From positions 1-38,208 of the forward strand of contig JAFQLB010000014.1 in assembly GCA_017396675.1 (NCBI GenBank): a stretch of DNA of 38,208 nt. Reading direction: 5' to 3'. Position numbers and translations under genes: made by a program. Below, in pieces: positions 31,954 through 38,208 of the stretch (its first letter is position 1; every line of letters starts with the position of its first letter). The notes beneath the pieces were generated by a model. It was not told the origin of the DNA. It saw nothing but the letters and a program-made list of their open reading frames with translations, and searched no databases. The stretch is from Lachnospiraceae bacterium. GTDB taxonomy: Bacteria; Bacillota; Clostridia; Lachnospirales; Lachnospiraceae.

Positions 31954-34413
31954 TTAAATGAACAGGTTTACGTTGGAGTTTTCCGCATCTCCCAGATAGG
32001 TGGCCACACCGGCCAGCTCCACGCCGTCGATAAGCTCCTCTTCCTTGATTCCCATCACATCCATTGACATGGTACAGGCGATCATTTTTACACCGTTTTG
32101 CATGGCCTGCTGCATCAGCTCTTCCAGTGAGGCTACGTTCTTTTTGCGCATCACCATCTCCATCATGGATTTGCCCATGCCAAGCATATGCATATTGGAA
32201 AGCTTCAGCTTGCCAAGTCCCCGAGGCATCATGGCACCGAACATCTTCTCTATCAGTGTTTTCTTTACATGTACCTTGTTGGATCTGCGAAGGGCATTCA
32301 AGCCCCAGAAGGTGTAGAACATGGTGACCTTGCGCCCCATGGCGGCAGCACCGTTGGCAATGATGAGAGAGGCCATTACCTTATCCATATCGCCGTCAAA
32401 GACGATCATGGTCTTACCCTGGGGCAGGGGAGCACCGGCTTCCGGCGAAGGGATGGAGCTGCTCTTCGCACCGGAGGTTCCCTTTTTCAGAGTTACAATG
32501 TGCTCGGGACCGCGGCGGGTGGCGCCTACATAGGTATTCCCGGTACGGCAGCACCAGCTTTCCACGTCTCTGGCAAAGCCCATGTCGGTAGCGGAAACAG
32601 AGAGCATCTCGCCCTCCTGCATTGCTGCAAGGGCGGCGCTGACCTTCATAATGGGACCCGGACACTGCAGTCCGCAGCAGTCAAGTAGGGTTACATTTTC
32701 CGGAGCTGTCACCTGTCCGGAGCCTTTGTCCGAAAGCTCCTGTTTCCCGGTCCAACGGGTCCTTGGTGTGTGGTAGACAGACTTATAAAAGCTGCTGCCC
32801 CCTTCCAGTACACTGATGTTCTCAAAGCCCTTTTGCATCAGGATCCTTGCGCCGTTGTAGGAACGTACGCCGATGGCGCAGTACAATACCAGCTCCCGAT
32901 CCCGGGGAAGCTCATGGAGCCGGTCCCGCAGCTGTCCGAGAGGAATGTGAAGGGAACCGGGAATGGAAAACACGGTTCGTTCCTCTGCTTCACTCACATC
33001 TAGGACGGTTCTGCCCTCAGGTTCAGAGGAAAGCTCCTGAGGTGAGACAAAGCGAACCTTTCCCTGCAGAACATTTTCCGCAACGAAGCCCAGCATGTTT
33101 ACGGGATCCTTGGCGGAGGAATAGGGCGGTGCATAGGACAGCTCCAGATCCTTTAAGGCCTCCACCGTACCGCCGTTGGCCACAGTGGCGGCGATCACAT
33201 CCAGACGTTTATCCACGCCCTCCTGTCCTACGATCTGAGCGCCCAGGATCACTCCCTTTCTGTCAAACAAAAGCTTCAGGAACATAGCGGTAGCCATGGG
33301 ATAGTATCCCGCATGAGATTTCTGACTGATCAGAACAGTCTCATAATCGTGATGCTTTTTCAGTCCCTTGGCCTTCAGCGATTTCTCATTCAGACCCAGA
33401 GTGGCAACGGTCAGGTCAAATACCTTGGCCACGGAGGCTCCCATACTGCCTTTGTACTGTTCTTTGGCTCCGCAAATATTATTTGCCGCGATCCGTCCCT
33501 GCTCGTTGGCGGGACCCGCCAGGGGAATCATGGTACGTTCCCCGGTGATGCGGTGATCCACCTCAGTCACATCCCCCACGGCCCAGATATGGGGCTCTGA
33601 GGTATGCATGCTACTGTCTACCACAATTCCCCTGCGCTCATTCAGAGCAAGCCCGGCCTTGGCTGCCAGTTCACTGTTGGGTCTGACACCGATGGCCAGA
33701 ATGACCATATCCGTCAGCAGTGTCTCTCCCTTTGCCAGAGTGATCAGAGTTTGCCCGTCCTTACGTTCAAAGCTTTTGACGCCGTTTCCCAGAAACAGGG
33801 AAACCCCGTTCATATCCATATTTTCATGAAGAAGCTGTGCCATCTCGGGATCAATGGGAGCCATGACCTGCTCCAGAGCTTCCACCAGGGCTACCCGAAT
33901 GCCTCTGGCATGGAGGTTTTCCGCCATCTCCAGGCCGATAAATCCGCCGCCGATAACGGCTGCTGTGGCAGGCTTCTTTTCATCCACCAGACTGCGGATG
34001 CGATCCACATCATCCACATTCCAGAGAGTATGGATGCCTTCTCCGTCAATGCCGGGGATAGGAGGACGCAGAGGAGAGGATCCGGTAGCCAGGATCAATT
34101 CATCGTAAGGCTCTTCATATTCTCCCTGAGGGCCTTTGACGAGAACCGTTTTTTCCTCCTTGTTGATGGAAAGGGCCTCATGTCTGACCCGGACGTCGAT
34201 CCGGAAACGTTCCTTCATTCGTTCCGGTGTCTGCAGCAGCAGATTTTCCCGTTCCTTGATGACATCCCCCACATAATAGGGAAGACCGCAGTTTGCGTAG
34301 CTGATATAGCCGCCCCGCTCCAGGATTACGATCTCCATTGACTCATCCAGCCTTCTCAGTCTTGCGGCCGCCGTTGCGCCGCCTGCAACACCACCTATGA
34401 TTAATACCTTCAT
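31954..34413 (-). CDS. CoA-disulfide reductase-rhodanese-TusA-DsrE fusion
   Basis: 819 residues with four joined modules. Residues 1-450: FAD/NAD(P)H pyridine nucleotide-disulfide oxidoreductase of the CoADR/Npsr type, FAD motif GGVAGGATAAA and redox Cys42 in YANCGLPYYVG. About 455-545: rhodanese with active Cys in LYCAIGVRSY. About 575-645: TusA/SirA-like domain with DCCGLQCPGP. About 665-819: DsrE/DsrF/DrsH-like domain (MIVFDGDMDKVMASLIIANG). The last three move persulfide sulfur between Cys residues, so the protein probably couples NAD(P)H oxidation to sulfane-sulfur trafficking. TAGGAGG precedes the ATG. It is divergent from the Cys-regulated cysE operon. Confidence 0.93.
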   Translation of the reverse strand: MKVLIIGGVAGGATAAARLRRLDESMEIVILERGGYISYANCGLPYYVGDVIKERENLLLQTPERMKERFRIDVRVRHEALSINKEEKTVLVKGPQGEYEEPYDELILATGSSPLRPPIPGIDGEGIHTLWNVDDVDRIRSLVDEKKPATAAVIGGGFIGLEMAENLHARGIRVALVEALEQVMAPIDPEMAQLLHENMDMNGVSLFLGNGVKSFERKDGQTLITLAKGETLLTDMVILAIGVRPNSELAAKAGLALNERRGIVVDSSMHTSEPHIWAVGDVTEVDHRITGERTMIPLAGPANEQGRIAANNICGAKEQYKGSMGASVAKVFDLTVATLGLNEKSLKAKGLKKHHDYETVLISQKSHAGYYPMATAMFLKLLFDRKGVILGAQIVGQEGVDKRLDVIAATVANGGTVEALKDLELSYAPPYSSAKDPVNMLGFVAENVLQGKVRFVSPQELSSEPEGRTVLDVSEAEERTVFSIPGSLHIPLGQLRDRLHELPRDRELVLYCAIGVRSYNGARILMQKGFENISVLEGGSSFYKSVYHTPRTRWTGKQELSDKGSGQVTAPENVTLLDCCGLQCPGPIMKVSAALAAMQEGEMLSVSATDMGFARDVESWCCRTGNTYVGATRRGPEHIVTLKKGTSGAKSSSIPSPEAGAPLPQGKTMIVFDGDMDKVMASLIIANGAAAMGRKVTMFYTFWGLNALRRSNKVHVKKTLIEKMFGAMMPRGLGKLKLSNMHMLGMGKSMMEMVMRKKNVASLEELMQQAMQNGVKMIACTMSMDVMGIKEEELIDGVELAGVATYLGDAENSNVNLFI

Positions 34414-34460
34414 TTTATCTACCTCCTAATGATGATAGTTCTATTAGAAAAGATTATCCC

Positions 34461-34494
34461 GATTCCTTCCGTGACGTTATCACAGAAGGTAATC
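34461..34494. repeat. Inverted repeat in the divergent CoADR/cysE region
   Basis: Arms GATT-CCTTC-(C)-GTGA and TCAC-(A)-GAAGG-(T)-AATC around a CGTTA centre. It lies 48 bp before the CoADR-fusion start and 41 bp before the cysE promoter -35, so it is either an operator or a leader hairpin. The GTGA-N5-TCAC core is near, but not equal to, the usual Crp/Fnr spacing. Confidence 0.55.
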
Positions 34495-34534
34495 GCTTCT
34501 ATGGCAAATAGGAAAATGGATATTGGAAATCCGC

Positions 34535-34563
34535 TTGACAAAGCGCACAGATTTTTTTATTCT
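34535..34563 (+). promoter_or_regulatory. Promoter of the cysE-cysS operon
   Basis: TTGACA at 34535-34540 (perfect -35), a 17-bp spacer, then TATTCT at 34558-34563. Predicted start near 34570. Confidence 0.75.
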
Positions 34564-34569
34564 GACATA

Positions 34570-34675
34570 GTATAGAGTACGCAGAACCTGCGTTACGGGA
34601 GTTGAGTGAGGTCTTGACCCTAATAGAGTGGAACCGCGGATAAACTTCGTCTCTAAATCAGAGATGGAGTTTTTA
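34570..34675 (+). promoter_or_regulatory. T-box leader of cysE-cysS, specific for tRNA-Cys or -Gly class
   Basis: AGAGTGGAACCGCGG at 34625-34639 is the T-box, and UGGA would pair with the UCCA end of a tRNA with discriminator U73 (tRNA-Cys and tRNA-Gly). AGAG there can pair with CTCT at 34651-34654 to form the antiterminator. The competing terminator is a 13-bp stem (34642-34654 with 34660-34672, three G-U pairs) plus T-run at 34670-34674. Between the predicted start and the T-box there are only about 55 nt; hairpins at 34577-34596 (ACGCA/TGCGT) and GGTC/GACC are there, but no full-size Stem I. A UGC occurs in the loop-stem (34589-34591). Confidence 0.88.
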
Positions 34676-34699
34676 TATATTATGAAGGAGCAGAACCCA

Positions 34700-35389
34700 A
34701 TGATACGATACATTAAGGAAGAGATTCGGGTCATAAGAGAAAGAGATCCGGCCATGCATTCCCCCTGGGAGGTGCTTCTCTATCCCAGTTTTAAGGTGAT
34801 GCTGCATTACCGGCTGGCGCATAAGCTGTATTTGAAAAAGAAATACTTCCTTGCCAGATGGGTGTCTCAGAGAGCTCTGAGAAAAACGGGAATAGAGATT
34901 CATCCCGGGGCTGTGATCGGGAAGGGCTTTTTTATCGATCACGGCAACGGGGTGATCATAGGAGAGACCACTGTGGTGGGGGATAATTGTACCCTGTATC
35001 AGGGAGTCACTTTGGGAGGAACGGGAAAGGAGAGCGGCAAACGTCATCCCACACTTGGGAACAATGTGATGATCAGTGCGGGTGCCAAAATCCTGGGCTC
35101 CTTTACCATCGGAGACAACTCCAAGGTAGGGGCGGGAAGTGTGGTCTTAAAAGAGGTACCGCCCAATTCCACGGTGGTAGGTGTGCCGGGAAGAGTGGTG
35201 AAAAGGGGCAATCACACGCTGCCTCAGGAGACCATGGATCACATGCTGCCGGATCCCGTAAGAGAGGACATCGTGCAGCTGCAGCAGACCAATACCGCTC
35301 TCACCAACCGGTTGCTTGAGCTGGAGGCAGAACTGAAGCAATTGAAAAAACAGGCAGCAAAGGAGGAAACAGCAAATGAAAATATATAA
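34700..35389 (+). CDS. cysE: Serine O-acetyltransferase
   Basis: First step of cysteine synthesis: acetyl-CoA plus L-serine gives O-acetylserine. 229 residues. Left-handed beta-helix hexapeptide repeats start near residue 68 (EIHPGAVIGKGFFIDHGNGV), and the family loop TLGGTGKESGKRHPTLG is present, with catalytic His in IDHGNG and KRHP. The C-terminus has a charged coiled coil (TNRLLELEAELKQLKKQA). ATG 34700 is chosen over 34628 and 34682: it follows AAGGAG by nine bases and lies after the terminator hairpin. It is T-box controlled and overlaps cysS by 14 bp. Confidence 0.95.
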   Translation: MIRYIKEEIRVIRERDPAMHSPWEVLLYPSFKVMLHYRLAHKLYLKKKYFLARWVSQRALRKTGIEIHPGAVIGKGFFIDHGNGVIIGETTVVGDNCTLYQGVTLGGTGKESGKRHPTLGNNVMISAGAKILGSFTIGDNSKVGAGSVVLKEVPPNSTVVGVPGRVVKRGNHTLPQETMDHMLPDPVREDIVQLQQTNTALTNRLLELEAELKQLKKQAAKEETANENI

Positions 35390-36785
35390 CACATTATCCA
35401 AGCAAAAGGAAGAATTTGTGCCTCTGGAGGAGGGGAAGGTAAAAATGTACGTCTGCGGACCTACGGTATACAATCTCATCCATATCGGCAATGCCCGTCC
35501 CATGATCGTATTCGATACGGTGAGACGTTACATGGAGTACAAGGGTCTGGAGGTCAACTATGTATCCAATTTTACGGATGTGGATGATAAGATCATAAAA
35601 AAGGCACAGGAGGAGGGAGTGGAGTCTGAGGTCATCTCCGAACGCTACATTGCGGAATGCAAAAAGGATATGGAAGGGCTGAATGTGCGTCCTGCCACGA
35701 CCCATCCCAAGGCCACAAGAGAGATCGACGGCATGCTGGATATGATCAGTGATCTGATCGATAAGGGGCATGCGTACGGTGCGGCTGACGGTACGGTATA
35801 TTTCAGAACCAGAAGCTTTCGCGGATACGGGAAGCTGTCCCATAAGAATCTGGATGATCTGAGGGGAGGCAACCGCTCTCTGCTGGTATCCGGAGAGGAT
35901 CAGAAGGAGGATCCGTTGGATTTTGTCTTGTGGAAGCCGCGCAAGGCAGGAGAGCCTGCATGGCATTCTCCCTGGTGTGACGGACGTCCCGGCTGGCACA
36001 TCGAATGCAGTGTTATGAGCAAGCGATACCTGGGTGATGAGATCGATATCCATGCGGGAGGTGAAGATCTTGTATTTCCCCATCACGAAAATGAAATTGC
36101 CCAGTCGGAGGCAGCCAACGGCAAGCCCTTCGCCAGATACTGGATGCACAATGCTTTTTTAAATATTGACAACAAGAAAATGTCAAAGTCTGCCGGGAAT
36201 TTCTTTACCGTACGGGATATCAGCGAAAAGTACGATCTGCAGGTACTTCGATTTTTTATGCTCTCGGCACATTACAGGAGCCCTTTGAATTTCTCGGCGG
36301 AGCTGATGGAGGCCGCCTCCAACGGGCTGGAGCGGATCCTTACTGCAGCGGAGAAGCTGAGAGAGCTGCAGGAGAAGGCAAAAGCAGATGATTTGACACA
36401 ACAGGAGCGGCATCAGCTGCAGGAAGCGGCTACTTATATGAAAAAATACGAGGCTGCCATGGAGGATGATTTTAACACTGCAGATGCCATTGCCGCCATG
36501 TTTGAATTTGTGAAGTTCACCAATATCCATGCAAATGAAAGCAGCAGCCATGAGTATCTTACGGCACTCCGTAAGCAGCTGCAGACCATGGCGGATATCT
36601 GCGGTCTGATCCTGGAAAAGAAGGAGGAGCTTCTGGATGCGCGTATCGAGCAGCTGATTGCGGAGCGCCAGGCAGCCAGAAAGGAAAAGAACTTTGCCAG
36701 AGCAGATGAGATCAGGAATGAACTGCTCTCTCAGGGGATCCTGCTGGAAGATACAAGAGAGGGAGTTAAGTGGAAGAGAGCCTGA
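35376..36785 (+). CDS. cysS: Cysteinyl-tRNA synthetase
   Basis: Class I synthetase, 469 residues, charging tRNA-Cys. HIGH motif is HIGNARP near 31-37 (VYNLIHIGNARPMIVFD), zinc ligands include Cys28 and the later HIECS and HxxE (HHENEIAQSE), and KMSKSAGNF is the KMSKS loop near residue 269. The anticodon-binding C-domain follows. AAAGGAGG is before the ATG. The start overlaps the end of cysE, so translation is coupled. The operon order cysE-cysS-mrnC-rlmB is known from Clostridia. Confidence 0.98.
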   Translation: MKIYNTLSKQKEEFVPLEEGKVKMYVCGPTVYNLIHIGNARPMIVFDTVRRYMEYKGLEVNYVSNFTDVDDKIIKKAQEEGVESEVISERYIAECKKDMEGLNVRPATTHPKATREIDGMLDMISDLIDKGHAYGAADGTVYFRTRSFRGYGKLSHKNLDDLRGGNRSLLVSGEDQKEDPLDFVLWKPRKAGEPAWHSPWCDGRPGWHIECSVMSKRYLGDEIDIHAGGEDLVFPHHENEIAQSEAANGKPFARYWMHNAFLNIDNKKMSKSAGNFFTVRDISEKYDLQVLRFFMLSAHYRSPLNFSAELMEAASNGLERILTAAEKLRELQEKAKADDLTQQERHQLQEAATYMKKYEAAMEDDFNTADAIAAMFEFVKFTNIHANESSSHEYLTALRKQLQTMADICGLILEKKEELLDARIEQLIAERQAARKEKNFARADEIRNELLSQGILLEDTREGVKWKRA

Positions 36786-36844
36786 TGGGAGCCTGCACAA
36801 AGCATGTGAGGAGCCGTAGGGCAGGAAATATTGAGGAAAAGAAG

Positions 36845-37270
36845 ATGCTGCTAGAGAAAATAAAACAGGAGTTTGGCTGTCCTGCGCAGGATATACGAAC
36901 CTACTCTCCATTGACCCTGGCCTTTATGGGGGATGCGGTATTTGACATGGTGATCAGAACTCTGCTGGTGCAGCGGGCCAATAAGGACAATCATCTTCTT
37001 CATAAAGAAAACAGCCACATTGTTCGGGCAAAAACCCAGGCACAAATGGCAGAAGTGCTGTGGGAGATGCTTTCCGGGGAGGAGCAGGCTGTGTATCGGC
37101 GGGGGCGGAATGCCAAGACCGCTACCAGTGCCAAAAATGCCTCTTTGGCAGAGTATCATAAGGCCACAGGTATGGAGGCGCTGCTGGGATATTTATATCT
37201 GACGGATCGGGAAGACAGAGTTTTATATTTGATCAGGGAAGGACTTGCAAAACTGAATCTTACCATATAG
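36845..37270 (+). CDS. mrnC: Mini-ribonuclease III
   Basis: Dimeric RNase III catalytic domain without dsRNA-binding domain, which in Bacillus matures 23S rRNA ends. From ATG 36845 it is 141 residues, near the 143 of the Bacillus protein, with YSPLTLAFMGDAVFD at the active-site entry, the RGRNAKTATSAKNA box and FEALLGYLYL-like ATGMEALLGYLYLTD. Two other starts are possible: ATG 36785, overlapping the cysS stop as TGATG, and GTG 36770. I prefer 36845 because the added residues are not family-like and GAGG precedes it. The spacing is somewhat long, so the start is uncertain. Confidence 0.93.
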   Translation: MLLEKIKQEFGCPAQDIRTYSPLTLAFMGDAVFDMVIRTLLVQRANKDNHLLHKENSHIVRAKTQAQMAEVLWEMLSGEEQAVYRRGRNAKTATSAKNASLAEYHKATGMEALLGYLYLTDREDRVLYLIREGLAKLNLTI

Positions 37271-37280
37271 GGAGAATGCT

Positions 37281-38018
37281 ATGACATATCAGGAAACAAA
37301 TATCGAAGGCAGAAATCCGGTGCTGGAGGCATTTCGCGGCGGAAGGACCATTGACCGACTGTATGTGCAGGACGGACTTCAGGACGGCCCTGTTTTGAGC
37401 ATCAAGCGGGAAGCCAAAAAGCAGGATACCATGATCAAATATGTGACCAAAGAGCGGCTGGATCAGCTGTCCGAGACAGGAAAGCACCAGGGAGTCATCG
37501 CGGTTGCGGCAGCCTACCGCTACGCTCAGGTGGAGGATATACTGCAAAGAGCAAAAGAGAAGGGGGAAGCTCCCTTTTTGATGCTGCTTGACGGCATTGA
37601 GGATCCCCATAATCTGGGAGCCATCCTGCGTACCGCCAATCTGGCGGGAGTCCACGGTGTGATCATTCCCAAAAATAGAGCGGTGGGTTTGACACCTACG
37701 GTGGCAAGAACTTCTGCCGGAGCCATAAATTATACGCCGGTGGCCAGAGTGACCAATCTGGGGAAGACCATAGAAGAACTGAAAAAGGAAGGACTCTGGT
37801 TTGTCTGCGGTGACATGAACGGAAGCAGCATGTATGAACTGAATCTGAAAGGACCCATAGGTCTGGTAGTTGGAAATGAAGGAGAGGGGGTCAGTCGTCT
37901 GGTACGGGAAAAATGTGATTACAGGGCATCCATTCCCATGAAGGGGGACATCGATTCCTTGAACGCCTCTGTGGCAGCAGGCGTGCTGGCCTATGAGATT
38001 GTAAGGCAGAGGGGATAG
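37281..38018 (+). CDS. rlmB: 23S rRNA 2'-O-methyltransferase RlmB (TrmH family)
   Basis: SpoU-class methyltransferase that modifies the 2'-O of G2251 in 23S rRNA. 245 residues: N-terminal substrate-binding part (EGRNPVLEAFRGG) then the knotted SPOUT fold with LDGIEDPHNLGAILRTANLAG, VGNEGEGVSRLVREKCD and the last motif IPMKGDIDSLNASVAAGVLAYEI. It starts 10 bp after mrnC with GGGAGAA before the ATG. Last gene of the cysE operon; no terminator is visible between its stop and the IS end at 38071. Confidence 0.95.
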   Translation: MTYQETNIEGRNPVLEAFRGGRTIDRLYVQDGLQDGPVLSIKREAKKQDTMIKYVTKERLDQLSETGKHQGVIAVAAAYRYAQVEDILQRAKEKGEAPFLMLLDGIEDPHNLGAILRTANLAGVHGVIIPKNRAVGLTPTVARTSAGAINYTPVARVTNLGKTIEELKKEGLWFVCGDMNGSSMYELNLKGPIGLVVGNEGEGVSRLVREKCDYRASIPMKGDIDSLNASVAAGVLAYEIVRQRG

Positions 38019-38070
38019 GAAGCAGGAAACGGGAAATTTATTGCAATTTATATCGGAAACAAGCAAAAAG

Positions 38071-38208
38071 GGGCTGTCGCACTAACTGATTAATTCAGTT
38101 GGAGCGTCAGCTTCTTCTTTATGCAAAAAAATAAATCCCAAACTTCGAAAAGTAAGGGATTTATAGTAAAATTAATGTATGACCAAACACATTATTTTAC
38201 AAAAAGAT
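38071..38208 (+). mobile_element. Left end of an IS1182-like insertion sequence (partial)
   Basis: GGGCTGTCGCACT opens a long imperfect hairpin with AACTGATTAATTCAGTT (38082-38100), then GCG-T-CAGC. A second hairpin follows at 38133-38162 (AAATCCC / GGGATTT with inner ACTT / AAGT). The transposase start is at 38179. GGGCTGTCGCA ends are common for this family in Clostridia. The right end is outside the window, so completeness and the target duplication cannot be judged. Confidence 0.7.
38179..38208 (+). CDS. Transposase, IS1182-like, first 10 codons only
   Basis: ATG at 38179 opens MTKHIILQKD, after which the window ends. The peptide resembles the N-terminus of IS1182-like DDE transposases in Lachnospiraceae, from memory. 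With ten residues only this is a suggestion supported by the terminal hairpin and the leader structure. Confidence 0.55.
   Translation, partial: MTKHIILQKD

Overview
The window looks like chromosomal DNA of a Clostridia member, most likely Lachnospiraceae. This rests on family content recognised by eye, not on a search: a DUF4250 micro-protein, a DUF4860-type pilus protein, a holin-like type I toxin, an HrcA/CIRCE-controlled clpB, a T-box cysE-cysS operon, matches to the Spo0A box, and a surface protein with the non-LPXTG C-terminus common in this family.

Layout. (1) 1-3.3 kb: the 3' part of dprA, a D-lactate dehydrogenase, and a minus-strand redox pair (superoxide reductase plus anchored TlpA-like thioredoxin). 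(2) 3.3-9.5 kb, minus strand: one long run starting with an ECF sigma factor, a one-pass membrane protein (possible anti-sigma factor) and a transglutaminase lipoprotein, then type IV pilus/type II secretion-like genes (PilC/GspF, small pilin-like proteins, DUF4860, a prepilin, a one-pass protein) and a PilT-type ATPase. No PilB, major pilin or prepilin peptidase is present. (3) 9.5-23.1 kb: a surface and c-di-GMP neighbourhood. It has a GGDEF protein with a ruined signature (GGNKF), a 1953-residue MBG-repeat adhesin with two small membrane proteins behind it, a PilZ protein, signal peptidase I, a duplicated acetyl-xylan-esterase-like protein whose second half lacks the nucleophile, a small membrane protein, an M15 peptidase and a full Cache-HAMP-GGDEF cyclase. 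(4) 23.2-25.5 kb: an XRE regulator diverging from a multi-pass membrane protein through two face-to-face promoters, each with a related palindrome in its spacer; then a 29-residue holin-like toxin with a convergent antisense promoter and shared terminator. (5) 25.6-31.9 kb: CIRCE-clpB, DUF4250, and an MFS-ispF-GNAT operon. (6) 32-38 kb: a four-part CoA-disulfide reductase/rhodanese/TusA/DsrE protein diverging from a T-box-controlled cysE-cysS-mrnC-rlmB operon. The window ends in the first codons of an IS1182-like transposase.

How the parts may work together (inference): regions 2 and 3 combine pilus parts, a cell-surface adhesin, and proteins that make, resemble makers of, or bind c-di-GMP, which suggests a surface-attachment island. 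Two Spo0A-box matches lie between the degenerate GGDEF gene and the adhesin. The best candidates for under-described biology are the sigma/transglutaminase/pilus operon, the twin-operator switch at 23.5 kb, the type I toxin-antitoxin locus at 25.2-25.5 kb, the apparently short T-box leader, and a palindromic intergenic element present twice.
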